DNA from: Sphingobacterium bambusae
Lineage (GTDB): Bacteria; Bacteroidota; Bacteroidia; Sphingobacteriales; Sphingobacteriaceae
Assembly: GCF_033955345.1 (NCBI RefSeq)
Contig: NZ_CP138332.1
Span: 2,480,001-2,544,000, forward strand
Length of the DNA stretch: 64,000 nucleotides
Direction: 5' to 3'
Part shown: one piece after another, positions 1 to 7,683 of the stretch
Layout: each line of letters begins with the position of its first letter
How positions within the stretch are numbered: position 1 is the stretch's first letter
Notes under the pieces: model-generated
Databases searched by the model: none
The model's input: the letters and a program-made list of their open reading frames with translations, nothing else
Told to the model about the DNA's origin: nothing
Position numbers and translations under genes: made by a program

Positions 1-683
1 ATGCGCTTGTCGTTATCGGTGGTGACGGTACATTCACTGGTGCCTCGAAATTCATTGAGGAGTTTGACATTCCTATCATCGGTATCCCCGGCACCATTGA
101 CAATGACCTTGCAGGAACAGATTTTACCATCGGCTATGATACGGCGATCAACACCGTTGTTGATGCCGTTGACAAAATACGTGACACCGCGGAATCACAC
201 GACAGGCTTTTCGTTGTGGAGGTGATGGGTCGCGATTCGGGATTGATCGCGTTACGTTCCGGTATCAGTACCGGAGCCGAAGCCGTCTTGATTCCAGAGT
301 TGCAGGTGGACTATGACGCTATTATGAAACGATTGGATAAAACACGGAAGAACAAATCGTCACGCATCATTATTGTCGCTGAAGGCGATAAAGAAGGAGG
401 ACTTGTGGTAGCCGAGCGTATACAAGAAAACTTCCCACACTATGATGTCCGCCTATCCATTTTGGGCCATATCCAACGCGGTGGCAAGCCGACATGTATG
501 GACCGTGTGCTGGCAAGCCGCTTGGGTGTTGCTTCCGTGGAAGCATTAATCGAGGGGCGCCGCGGAGAAATGGCCGGATTGATCTGCGGTCAAGTTCAAT
601 TTACACCTTTCAGCAAAGCCATCAAGCACATCGATAAGATCAACGAGAATTTAACGAGAATCGTGGAGATCCTATCCCTGTAA
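1..683 (+). CDS. pfkA: 6-phosphofructokinase, C-terminal part (5' end outside window)
   Basis: Phosphorylates fructose 6-phosphate to fructose 1,6-bisphosphate, the committed step of glycolysis, in the cytoplasm. The reading frame is open from the first complete codon at position 3. About 226 residues are present where the family has about 320-330, so roughly the first third is missing at the window edge. Visible motifs are the ATP-binding IGGDGT at the very start, PGTIDND (catalytic aspartate region), the MGR substrate-binding motif, and GHIQRGG near the C-terminus, all typical of bacterial ATP-type PfkA. The gene ends in TAA and is followed by a strong hairpin shared with the convergent thioredoxin gene. 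Confidence 0.95.
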   Translation, partial: ALVVIGGDGTFTGASKFIEEFDIPIIGIPGTIDNDLAGTDFTIGYDTAINTVVDAVDKIRDTAESHDRLFVVEVMGRDSGLIALRSGISTGAEAVLIPELQVDYDAIMKRLDKTRKNKSSRIIIVAEGDKEGGLVVAERIQENFPHYDVRLSILGHIQRGGKPTCMDRVLASRLGVASVEALIEGRRGEMAGLICGQVQFTPFSKAIKHIDKINENLTRIVEILSL

Positions 684-702
684 CCAATAGGCGCAAAAGC
701 AT

Positions 703-741
703 AAAAAAACCGGCGGTCGTTTATAGATGGCCGGTTTTTTT
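703..741. terminator. bidirectional rho-independent terminator
   Basis: A-rich run plus CCGGC at 703-714 pairs with GCCGG plus T7 at 730-741 around a 15-base loop. The flanking A and T runs let it work for both pfkA (+) and the convergent TlpA gene (-). Confidence 0.85.
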
Positions 742-755
742 ATGCCTGAAATTGC

Positions 756-1895
756 TTATTTCAGTACCTCTTGTAGTTTTTCCTCTAGTGCAGGCCCGCG
801 CAAATTCGAACCAATGATCTTTCCTTCCGGATCAATTAGATAATTTTGCGGAATTCCTTTAATCGCGTAAAGTTCAACCACCGGCGACTGCCAAAATTGT
901 AAATCAGAGACCTGAGGCCATTGACCAAGTTCGTCATCCGCTATAGCCTTCATCCAATCATCTTTCTTACCGGGACGATCGAGCGACACACCTAAAACCG
1001 TAAAATTCTTATCTTTGAATTTATTAAATGCAGCCACAACATTCGGGTTTTCGTGGCGGCATGGACCACACCAGCTTGCCCAAAAATCGATCAACACATA
1101 TTTACCACGTAAAGACGATAAGGCTAGATTGGTACCTGTTGTATCAGGCAAGGTGAAATCTGGCGCCAAGGCACCTACAGATAATTTTTCCATAGAGGCT
1201 ATTTTTTCTCCCAAACGTTTACCCAAAGAAGTCGTTTTCAAGCTAGCAGCTAAACCTTCGAAAGCAGGCTTTACAAAGGACGTTACATTATCTGGCGAAG
1301 CCAATTCGTCGAGAATGGTTAATGCCACGTAGCTGTTTGGGTTTGATTTGACAAACTCTTGATTCAAGGCTTCCTGCTTCTCATAAATAACAGACGCTTT
1401 ATCTTGCAGCGTTTGGATAAAAGCTTCATCTTGCTTTTTATCATCCGGTGCAGCCTCGTACTCGGCATTCAATGCCTCAAATCCTTGTTCAATCTCTTTT
1501 ATAGAAGTACGATATCGAGCAAAGTCGTCATTTATCGCATTTCCTTTTGCTATAGCCGATTCAAATTCCGCACCCTCCAGCTTAATTACGCCTTTAGAAA
1601 GGTAAACCGTATTCATCGGCGGACGCTCGCCGCTTTCACGCAGCTGCGACATCGTTTTACCATCGGCAGACAGGAATAAGCGTGCCTGTGTAGGCTCCGC
1701 CACCGTTCCTTGGTATTTGAAAGCACCATCTGTAATAGAAGCTGAATCGATCACACCTTGACCATTATCCTGGTATTGGATAAACACTTTTGCTCCCGCT
1801 GCAGTCTTCCCTATCTTTCCATTCAACGTGAACTCTTCCTGTGCAAAGAGCAAAGCCGGAGCCATACCCAAAGACATCAATATTCCTTTTTTCAT
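756..1895 (-). CDS. TlpA-like thiol-disulfide oxidoreductase with DUF4369-type N-terminus
   Basis: Probably a periplasmic or envelope-attached thioredoxin that reduces or isomerises disulfides. The 379-residue protein starts with a Sec signal peptide (MKKGILMSLG, cleavage near ALLFA-QEE). A beta-rich N-terminal part (about residues 22-110) resembles the DUF4369 domain common in Bacteroidota TlpA proteins. A charged helical middle follows, then an AhpC/TSA-thioredoxin fold from about residue 240 with the redox motif WCGPC (cysteines near 276 and 279) and the cis-proline motif GIPQ. A paralogue with a CPDC active site lies at 39238-39906. It is downstream of the LemA/TPM genes on the same strand, 59 bases after them, so it may be co-transcribed. 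The specific substrate cannot be told. Confidence 0.9.
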   Translation of the reverse strand: MKKGILMSLGMAPALLFAQEEFTLNGKIGKTAAGAKVFIQYQDNGQGVIDSASITDGAFKYQGTVAEPTQARLFLSADGKTMSQLRESGERPPMNTVYLSKGVIKLEGAEFESAIAKGNAINDDFARYRTSIKEIEQGFEALNAEYEAAPDDKKQDEAFIQTLQDKASVIYEKQEALNQEFVKSNPNSYVALTILDELASPDNVTSFVKPAFEGLAASLKTTSLGKRLGEKIASMEKLSVGALAPDFTLPDTTGTNLALSSLRGKYVLIDFWASWCGPCRHENPNVVAAFNKFKDKNFTVLGVSLDRPGKKDDWMKAIADDELGQWPQVSDLQFWQSPVVELYAIKGIPQNYLIDPEGKIIGSNLRGPALEEKLQEVLK

Positions 1896-1954
1896 TGTAT
1901 ATTTTTATTTATGTAATTGACCTGTTTAAAATCTATTATATTGTTTCCGTTTTG

Positions 1955-2779
1955 TTACCATCGGCCACTTGCGCCGCCTCCGCCGAAGCCTCCACCACCA
2001 AAGCCACCAAAACCTCCTCCGCTGCCACCGCCAAAGCCGCCGCCACCAAAGCCACCACCATTTCCACCACCTCCTTTACCGAGGCTGTTCAATAGCGTCC
2101 ACCAAAAAAGATCCGAAGAACCTCTACCAGTAAGAACACGCCCTCCGCGGTTTCCGCCACCGCCATTTCTGGAGATCAAGGAAATGACTACAATGACAAT
2201 AATAATGATCACAACAACCGGAACACCACCGTTTTCACGTTCTTTTCGCTCTCTTCTCGGATCCGCTTTGTATTCCCCTTTTGTATAAGAAATTAAGGCA
2301 TCGGTGGCTTTATCCAGTCCGCCATAATAGTCTTCCTGACGAAATGCAGGCGCAATTTCATTTTGAATAATGCGATGAGCAATAACATCCGGCACGGCTC
2401 CTTCCACGCCGTAACCTGTCTGAATGGTAACTTCGCGGTCGTCCAAGGCTGCCAACAGTAAAATACCATTGTTGTTACTACCTTGGCCTACACCCCATTT
2501 TTGAGCGAGTCTCACCCCGTAATCATGAATTGAAAATTCGCCAGTAGAGCGCATCAAAACAACCGCAATTTGGGTAGACGTGGTATCTTCAAATGCCAGC
2601 AGCTTTCTTTCCAAGGCCTCCACATCTGCCGCACGCAAGGTACCAGTATAATCGTTGACCAATTGCCTGGGCTTGGCGGGAAGCTCCTGTGCCTGCCCAA
2701 CAAGAGAGCAGATAAACAGAAATAGTACTATTAGAACCGTATACTTTAGGTCTGCGTATAGACCAGTTATTGTTCGCAT
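1955..2779 (-). CDS. TPM-domain membrane protein with glycine-rich tail
   Basis: Member of the TPM (formerly DUF477) family. These proteins have a signal peptide, a soluble periplasmic TPM domain, one more membrane helix and often a Gly-rich end. Here the signal is at residues 1-30 (cleavage after GQA), the TPM domain runs to about residue 170 with the family motifs VNDYTGTL and NGILLLAALDDREV, a very hydrophobic helix made of V and I lies near 190-205, and the last about 60 residues are almost only G, F and N. I chose the ATG at 2779, 7 bases after the upstream TPM gene; a longer frame from 2875 would overlap that gene and put non-signal residues in front of the signal peptide. The biochemical role is not established; phosphatase activity is reported for some plant homologues. 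Confidence 0.88.
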   Translation of the reverse strand: MRTITGLYADLKYTVLIVLFLFICSLVGQAQELPAKPRQLVNDYTGTLRAADVEALERKLLAFEDTTSTQIAVVLMRSTGEFSIHDYGVRLAQKWGVGQGSNNNGILLLAALDDREVTIQTGYGVEGAVPDVIAHRIIQNEIAPAFRQEDYYGGLDKATDALISYTKGEYKADPRRERKERENGGVPVVVIIIIVIVVISLISRNGGGGNRGGRVLTGRGSSDLFWWTLLNSLGKGGGGNGGGFGGGGFGGGSGGGFGGFGGGGFGGGGASGRW

Positions 2780-2786
2780 GAAATTC

Positions 2787-3221
2787 TTAATTTTTACCAA
2801 AATGAATATCGTCAGGCAGCTCATTGACATCATCCAAGCCACGCGGAAAAAAACGCTGCAGCTGTTCGCCGGCATGTTCTATTCCCACGACCAATCCTTC
2901 GACCAACTCACCATTTTTGAAAAAAGCAGCCATCTGCTCTTTGGTGTCATCCCAAAAATGGGATTCCACCTGTTGGTTGATACCTTGGTCACCGATGATC
3001 GCGAACTCATGGTCTTCCGTAGCCAAATAGATCAATACGCCATTCTTAAGGCGCGTTTTATGCATGCCCAGCTTCCTGAAATAGTGAATAGCCGCCTCGG
3101 TAACTGATGTGGCTGCAACCTTACGATCCACGACCAAACGGATCTCGCCAGAGGTCTTTCCTTCAGCCACACTAATGGCCTGAACGATCCTATCTTGGTC
3201 AGCTGTTGAAAATATCTCCAT
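2787..3221 (-). CDS. small soluble TPM-domain protein
   Basis: A 144-residue cytosolic or secreted-without-signal TPM (DUF477) domain protein. Recognisable motifs are SGEIRLVVD near the N-terminus, NGVLIYLATEDHEFAIIGDQGI in the middle (only the spacing of NGV..Y...DHEFAI is diagnostic) and a helical C-terminus. No signal peptide or membrane helix is visible, unlike the downstream TPM paralogue. It sits between lemA and the membrane TPM gene, 84 bases after the first and 7 bases before the second. This three-gene order is common in Bacteroidota and suggests one envelope-associated complex, but the function is unknown. Confidence 0.85.
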   Translation of the reverse strand: MEIFSTADQDRIVQAISVAEGKTSGEIRLVVDRKVAATSVTEAAIHYFRKLGMHKTRLKNGVLIYLATEDHEFAIIGDQGINQQVESHFWDDTKEQMAAFFKNGELVEGLVVGIEHAGEQLQRFFPRGLDDVNELPDDIHFGKN

Positions 3222-3305
3222 TGTTATACTAAACTTGACCGGCTGTGCAAATCATGTTGTTACAAATCGGCAGCAGCGGCATAAACACAAACATCCAATT
3301 CGATC

Positions 3306-3884
3306 TTAGAAAGATACCGTCGGCGCCTTATCCGATCCTTCTGCAGCTTTGAATGTACCTTTAGCCTTGAAGCCAAACATACTTGCCATAATGTTGTTCG
3401 GGAAGCTGCGAACGGTCGTGTTGTAATCCTGCACGGCCTCATTATACGCTTTACGCTCTACCGAAATACGGTTCTCGGTGCCCTCCAATTGTACCTGTAG
3501 TTCTTGGAAATTGGCGTTTGCTTTTAAATCCGGATATGCCTCTACGCTGACCAGTAGACGGCCAATAGATTGTGAAAGGGCATCCTGCGTTTGTTGAAAA
3601 TTTGCTATTGCCTCATCCGATAGATTGGATGGGTCTACTGTAACCGAAGTCGCTTTAGCGCGAGCCTCCACTACGGCTGTTAATGTTCCCTCTTCGTGCT
3701 GTGCAGCTCCTTTGACGGTTGCCACGAGATTGGGAATAAGATCTGCCCGACGCTGGTATGCATTTTCCACTTGCGCCCATTTGCCTTTGACGTTTTCATC
3801 TTTGGAAACCATGGTATTGTATCCACAGGAACTAAAAGAAAGCGCGGTAAACAATCCAACCAAAACAATTAGTAATCTTTTCAT
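3306..3884 (-). CDS. lemA: LemA family lipoprotein
   Basis: LemA proteins are membrane-anchored helical bundles of unclear function, often encoded with TPM proteins. The 192-residue product begins with a lipoprotein signal (lipobox SFSSC, Cys near residue 20), followed by long amphipathic helices with the family signature around ENAYQRRADLIPNLV and by YNEAVQDYNTTVRSFPNNI near the C-terminus. Length fits the family (about 185-200). It is the first gene of the LemA-TPM-TPM operon read to the left. No clear Bacteroidota -7 element was found in the A/T-rich region just upstream. Confidence 0.92.
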   Translation of the reverse strand: MKRLLIVLVGLFTALSFSSCGYNTMVSKDENVKGKWAQVENAYQRRADLIPNLVATVKGAAQHEEGTLTAVVEARAKATSVTVDPSNLSDEAIANFQQTQDALSQSIGRLLVSVEAYPDLKANANFQELQVQLEGTENRISVERKAYNEAVQDYNTTVRSFPNNIMASMFGFKAKGTFKAAEGSDKAPTVSF

Positions 3885-3997
3885 GTGCGATGTTTTAATC
3901 TATTTTCTATAAAAATAATAAAAATGTTTAACAGTATAAAGCACTAATCAAAGGCTATACCAAGCTTTGAAAATGATACACTTTGGCAGACATTGCG

Positions 3998-4005
3998 TAA
4001 CTTTG
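3998..4005 (+). promoter_or_regulatory. -7 promoter element (TAACTTTG) before the FAD dehydrogenase gene
   Basis: TAACTTTG matches the Bacteroidota -7 consensus TAnnTTTG and ends 33 bases before the chosen ATG. No well-spaced -33 TTG is present, so only half of the promoter is supported. Confidence 0.5.
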
Positions 4006-4038
4006 CAGCGTTTTGGGATAAAAACCCAGCTTTATTGT

Positions 4039-5580
4039 ATGCAAAAAGAAATTGAAATTGCCCTAGCGCCCGAATTCATTTACGATACCGAATACTTACT
4101 CAACGTAGGAAGTAAGCAGTTGAAGTTAGATAAAAATCGGATTAAAGGCCACCACATCCGTAAACGCTCGATCGACGCACGCGGGCGTCAGGTACTATAT
4201 CGGCTACGTGTTGTTTTTTTTATAGACGAGCCCTATACCCCCGAGATCTTCTCGACAACAATAAAAAAGGTTGATAACGCACCCATCGTTATTATTATTG
4301 GTGCCGGACCTGCGGGGCTGTTTGCTGCCTATAGATGTTTGGAACGAGGGCTGAAGCCCATCGTCATTGAGCGTGGCAAAGCCGTTCAGGAAAGACGGCG
4401 AGACTTGGCGCGCATCAACCGGGATGGGGTCGTCAATCCGGAGTCCAACTATTGTTTTGGCGAAGGCGGCGCCGGCACTTATTCTGACGGCAAGCTATAT
4501 ACCCGATCGAACAAGCGCGGCGACGTACAAAAAGTGTTGCAGATCTTTGTGCAGCATGGTGCTACGGACGATATTCTGGTGGATGCGCGTCCACACATTG
4601 GTACCAATAAACTCCCGCATATTATCGAGGACATGCGTAACTGCATCCTTTCGCACGGTGGCGAGATACGGTTTGACACTCGCGTAGATGACATCCTAGA
4701 ATCTTTTGGGCAGGCACGTGGTGTGCGCACCTCAAACGGCGAGACGATCCATGCTGATCATGTCATCGTCGCTACAGGTCACTCGGCCCGTGATATGTTT
4801 GCTCTTTTCCGTCGCAAAGGCTGGCTTGTTGAAGCTAAAGCCTTCGCCTTGGGTGTACGTATCGAACACCCACAGACGGTTATTGACCAAGCGCAGTACC
4901 ATTGCAGCACACGTCATGAAAATCTGCCAGCAGCCTACTATAGCTTGGTAGAACAGGTACAGGATCGCGGTGTTTTTTCATTTTGCATGTGTCCGGGAGG
5001 CATCATCGCGCCCTGCGCGACAGCTGCTGACGAGATTGTGGTCAACGGTTGGTCGCCCTCAAAGCGCAACAATCCCCACGCCAATTCGGGCACTGTCATA
5101 CAGATTAACCTCGAGGATGTTCCTGCCTCGGCTTCCGATCCATTTGCACTATTGGACTTCCAGCAAAAGATCGAACAACAAGCTTTTCGTTTAGGCGGCG
5201 GGCAGCTTGTCGCTCCGGCACAACGCATGGTTGATTTTGTGGAGAGACGCGTATCGAGCAGCCTACCTGAAAACTCCTATAAACCGGGAACACGAAGCGT
5301 AGATCTTAACGAAGTCCTACCCGACTTTGTGCACCAGGCTTTACGAGGAGCACTTCCTTTGTTTGGAAAGAAGATGAAAGGTTATTACAGCAACGAAGCG
5401 ATCCTGGTCGGCGTAGAATCTAGAACATCTTCACCGGTACGTATCCCGCGAGATAAAGATAACCTGCAACACCCCCACGTCAAAGGGATCTACCCTTGTG
5501 GCGAAGGTGCCGGCTATGCTGGAGGCATTGTATCTGCTGCTATTGATGGGATTAACTGTGTGGATGCGATCAGACTGTAG
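4039..5580 (+). CDS. NAD(P)/FAD-dependent dehydrogenase (COG2509 type)
   Basis: A 513-residue flavoprotein of the uncharacterised FAD-dependent dehydrogenase family COG2509. Residues 1-80 form the family's N-terminal domain (KRSIDAR motif). A dinucleotide-binding Rossmann motif follows (GAGPAGLFAAYRCLERG, with an acidic residue ending strand 2), then GEGGAGTYSDGKLYTR, typical of this family, and a C-terminal FAD motif with GEGAGYAGGI. The start is the ATG at 4039 (MQKEIEIAL); an in-frame extension to 3967 overlaps the -7 element and is unlikely to be translated. The reaction and substrate are not known. It stands alone, upstream of tRNA-Gly. Confidence 0.88.
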   Translation: MQKEIEIALAPEFIYDTEYLLNVGSKQLKLDKNRIKGHHIRKRSIDARGRQVLYRLRVVFFIDEPYTPEIFSTTIKKVDNAPIVIIIGAGPAGLFAAYRCLERGLKPIVIERGKAVQERRRDLARINRDGVVNPESNYCFGEGGAGTYSDGKLYTRSNKRGDVQKVLQIFVQHGATDDILVDARPHIGTNKLPHIIEDMRNCILSHGGEIRFDTRVDDILESFGQARGVRTSNGETIHADHVIVATGHSARDMFALFRRKGWLVEAKAFALGVRIEHPQTVIDQAQYHCSTRHENLPAAYYSLVEQVQDRGVFSFCMCPGGIIAPCATAADEIVVNGWSPSKRNNPHANSGTVIQINLEDVPASASDPFALLDFQQKIEQQAFRLGGGQLVAPAQRMVDFVERRVSSSLPENSYKPGTRSVDLNEVLPDFVHQALRGALPLFGKKMKGYYSNEAILVGVESRTSSPVRIPRDKDNLQHPHVKGIYPCGEGAGYAGGIVSAAIDGINCVDAIRL

Positions 5581-5649
5581 CGCGCTCCATTTGCTACGGA
5601 AGCATAAGCTTTTCTCGTGGTAAGGCGCATCAAAAATTTAAAAAAGCTA

Positions 5650-5680
5650 TTGACAGATAAATATCAAATCACTACCTTTG
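5650..5680 (+). promoter_or_regulatory. promoter of tRNA-Gly
   Basis: TTG at 5650-5652, 20 bases, then TACCTTTG at 5673-5680. Both parts and their spacing match the Bacteroidota consensus. The tRNA starts 12 bases after the -7 element. Confidence 0.8.
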
Positions 5681-5691
5681 TACCACAATCA

Positions 5692-5764
5692 GCGAAAGTA
5701 GCTCAGTTGGTAGAGCACAACCTTGCCAAGGTTGGGGTCGCGAGTTCGAATCTCGTCTTTCGCT
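5692..5764 (+). tRNA. tRNA-Gly (anticodon GCC)
   Basis: 73 bases that fold as a full cloverleaf: acceptor arms GCGAAAG (5692-5698) and CTTTCGC (5757-5763) with discriminator U at 5764; D-loop AGCTCAGTTGGTAGAGC; anticodon stem CAACC/GGTTG with loop TTGCCAA, so anticodon GCC; T-arm containing GTTCGAATC. The 3' CCA is not encoded. A hairpin terminator follows directly, so it is a single-gene unit. Confidence 0.97.
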
Positions 5765-5766
5765 CT

Positions 5767-5799
5767 AAAAAGCTTTCCATAAAATGGGAGGCTTTTTTT
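5767..5799 (+). terminator. rho-independent terminator after tRNA-Gly
   Basis: AAAAAGC followed by TTTCCAT (5767-5780) pairs with ATGGGAGGC plus T7 (5784-5799) around a 3-base loop, allowing two G-U pairs. Confidence 0.85.
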
Positions 5800-5820
5800 A
5801 TGCTTTTTATCCTCCTCAGC

Positions 5821-5828
5821 CTCGCTAG
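5821..5828. repeat. target-site duplication, left copy (CTCGCTAG)
   Basis: The 8-mer CTCGCTAG here is repeated exactly at 7258-7265 on the other side of the IS. Eight bases is the usual ISL3-family duplication length. Confidence 0.85.
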
Positions 5829-5856
5829 GGATCATACCGAATTCTTGGGGGGATAA
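5829..5856 (+). repeat. IS left inverted repeat
   Basis: Begins GGATCATACCGAATTC and runs on through six G. It aligns with the reverse complement of 7230-7257 with a few mismatches, the outer six bases being identical. Confidence 0.82.
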
Positions 5857-5859
5857 AAT

Positions 5860-6843
5860 TTAAGCATATAATTTCATTACTCTGTACAGGAAGAATTTTG
5901 CATCCCTGACTCCGCGGAATATACTCCTAAAGGCTTTAAGTTTTGCATTGAAGGATTCGGCTGAAGCATTTGTACTATTATTGTCGAAGTAGTGAAGGAT
6001 ATCTGTGTGGTGTGCTGCAATTGACCGAGCGACACTCTCAAAAGATGCAATACCGGAGTTTTCTACCTGATTGTGCCACAGGCCAAGCTTGGTAAAAGCT
6101 ACCGTCTTATCCTTGCATTTGTTGAAGATATCTCCCAGTGCCATCGCCAAATCATACGCTTTCTTTAACAGGGGAAAACGTACAAATAAGATTTCCGCAC
6201 GATGCTTTTGGCTTTCTGTCCATTTGGAAGGATGTTTGAACAGCAGGTATCTTGATCTTGCCAGTAGCTGTTTGATGGTATCGCCATTGGACAGCAGCTC
6301 AGGGTCGTAGGGAATACCTTTCTTACGGGCACTGGCGATCTTCCTACTCTCTTCATCCAGCACCTCCCAACGATACCTTATACGGAGTTCCTGAACGGCA
6401 TCATAAACCAGTTTCTGCACATGAAACCGATCGATGACCCTTCTGGCATTCCCAAAACACCGGCGGATTGCCTTTGCCATATTGGGAGCCATATCCATCG
6501 TTACTTCACGAACTTTATTTCTCAACCTGAGCGGGATACGTTCCAGTACAGTGATGATATCTTCTGCCTTTGTTCCCTTAATGCTGGCCAAGATGGTGCC
6601 TTTTCTTCCCTTGGAGGCTTTGCTGCCCACAACGGTATAGAGTTCGCCATTGCTAAAACTGGTCTCATCGATACTCAGCCGCTCGGAGATATTTGCCGGA
6701 AATACCGTCCAGTACTCGGCGTGGTGTTTCTGATCCCAATCATGAAAGTCGCTCAGATGGTTCCTGTACTGATCCTGCAGCTGCTTACCATCCAGCTGAA
6801 AGAGAAGTCCCAAAAGATGCGCACTGATGGGATGGTTATCCAA
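5860..6843 (-). CDS. IS transposase, catalytic part (ISL3/DDE, ISAon1-like)
   Basis: A 327-residue DDE-type transposase. Visible catalytic features are SIDETSF (first Asp), TMDMAPN followed by VIDRFHVQK (second Asp region) and NASAESFNAKLKAFRS near the C-terminus (Glu), the pattern of the DDE_Tnp_ISL3 family. The frame opens with a TTG at 6843 that overlaps the end of the N-region frame by 8 bases in another phase. An AAAGGGG run 4 bases before the TTG could serve as a ribosome site, or the two frames could be joined by frameshifting (see findings). It ends 31 bases inside the left end of the IS. Confidence 0.88.
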   Translation of the reverse strand: MDNHPISAHLLGLLFQLDGKQLQDQYRNHLSDFHDWDQKHHAEYWTVFPANISERLSIDETSFSNGELYTVVGSKASKGRKGTILASIKGTKAEDIITVLERIPLRLRNKVREVTMDMAPNMAKAIRRCFGNARRVIDRFHVQKLVYDAVQELRIRYRWEVLDEESRKIASARKKGIPYDPELLSNGDTIKQLLARSRYLLFKHPSKWTESQKHRAEILFVRFPLLKKAYDLAMALGDIFNKCKDKTVAFTKLGLWHNQVENSGIASFESVARSIAAHHTDILHYFDNNSTNASAESFNAKLKAFRSIFRGVRDAKFFLYRVMKLYA

Positions 6844-7189
6844 ATATCCCCTTTAAAAAAAGCCCGAATTCCGTAGTCATCCGAGCACCTTCATGAACGA
6901 GGTTCCAATCCCTGGTAATGATCTCCCGTGTATCCAGCACGGTCCAACGTCTACGTCTGATATGTAGGGTGACTTTTTGGCCCCGGATGGGAAAGTCCTT
7001 GATCTGGGAAACCGGCATAAAGCCTTTGGATTCCAGCTTACTGTTTTCATAGCCTGAGGGAGCAATGTTCCTTTCATCAAGATAGATGTGAAGTTCTCCA
7101 TCAACCTTGGAAACATCAATAATATCAAAATAATCTAAAAGCCCTTCGGGCATCAATAAAGACAGTAATTTACGTTCAGCGTCTTGCAA
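6836..7189 (-). CDS. IS N-region protein (ISAon1-like)
   Basis: A 117-residue frame directly upstream of, and overlapping, the catalytic transposase frame. It has a basic beta-rich stretch (VTLHIRRRRWTVLDTRE) that looks like a DNA-binding N-terminal region, and no catalytic residues. Similar N-region proteins are annotated separately in Bacteroidota ISAon1-type elements. It starts 68 bases inside the right end of the IS. Confidence 0.8.
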   Translation of the reverse strand: MQDAERKLLSLLMPEGLLDYFDIIDVSKVDGELHIYLDERNIAPSGYENSKLESKGFMPVSQIKDFPIRGQKVTLHIRRRRWTVLDTREIITRDWNLVHEGARMTTEFGLFLKGIFG

Positions 7190-7229
7190 GATAATCTATT
7201 TTAAGAGCGCTAAGCTAAGAATTTATTCT

Positions 7230-7257
7230 ATGCCCCCCCAAAGATTCTGCTTGATCC
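7230..7257 (-). repeat. IS right inverted repeat
   Basis: Read on the minus strand it begins GGATCAAGCAGAATC and continues through TTT and seven G, matching the left end. Confidence 0.82.
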
Positions 7258-7265
7258 CTCGCTAG
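7258..7265. repeat. target-site duplication, right copy (CTCGCTAG)
   Basis: Exact copy of 5821-5828. Confidence 0.85.
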
Positions 7266-7305
7266 AGCATGTTTTAACAGCTCCGAGATGGACGAGATTT
7301 GCTAG

Positions 7306-7323
7306 AAATGCTACGTAGCATTT
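7306..7323. repeat. perfect palindrome, copy 1
   Basis: AAATGCTACGTAGCATTT is a perfect 18-base palindrome sharing the core AATGCTACGTAGCATT with the copy at 7660-7683. Confidence 0.8.
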
Positions 7324-7659
7324 GACTGTCTTCATTTAAAATTATTCTTTTGACGAGCGTCAAAACGTTATTGTCTACTGTTTGCTTTTTCTCGCTGTAT
7401 GCTTCTTTCACTTCGAGAAACAGCAATATGCTTTTGAGCAATGATCGGTTTTCATTGAAGTATGACTACTTTAGATACTCAGCTGCATTATTTATTCATT
7501 TTAGCATCAATTGATTATTGTCGAGATAAATAAACGCCTTGACGGAGTATTGCCATTCAGCGATAAGTATCAACTTGCCGGCTGCAGCGAATACTATTGC
7601 CGAGACAAAATTCATCTCATTAAAAACATATTTCATATAGATTAATTGAGGTGTCGCAC

Positions 7660-7683
7660 AACGAATGCTACGTAGCATTCGTT
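7660..7683. repeat. perfect palindrome, copy 2
   Basis: A perfect 24-base palindrome, AACGAATGCTAC and its mirror complement, sharing its central 16 bases with copy 1. It lies 336 bases after copy 1. Confidence 0.8.

Larger units (their letters stand above)
5829..7257 (-). mobile_element. ISL3-type insertion sequence (ISAon1-like), 1429 bp
   Basis: The element has imperfect inverted ends starting GGATCA and containing GAAT and a run of six or seven G (left 5829-5856, right 7230-7257), an exact 8-bp target duplication outside them, and two overlapping frames on the minus strand encoding a DDE transposase. GG-starting ends plus an 8-bp duplication are typical of ISL3. From memory, the split into an N-region protein and a catalytic protein matches the ISAon1 group of Bacteroidota. 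The intact ends and duplication point to a fairly recent insertion, 56 bases downstream of the tRNA-Gly gene. Confidence 0.88.

Noticed and set aside
1917-2100. Repeated GGN codons as a DNA repeat array
   Set aside because: They encode the Gly/Phe tail of the TPM protein and do not form regular identical units like CRISPR repeats.
1841-2288. Pro- and Ala-rich plus-strand frames
   Set aside because: They are the complement of the Gly-rich tail of the TPM protein and have no independent support.
5692-7265. tRNA-Gly plus IS as a genomic island boundary
   Set aside because: No repeat of the tRNA 3' end, integrase or foreign gene block was found; the IS explains the insertion by its own duplication.
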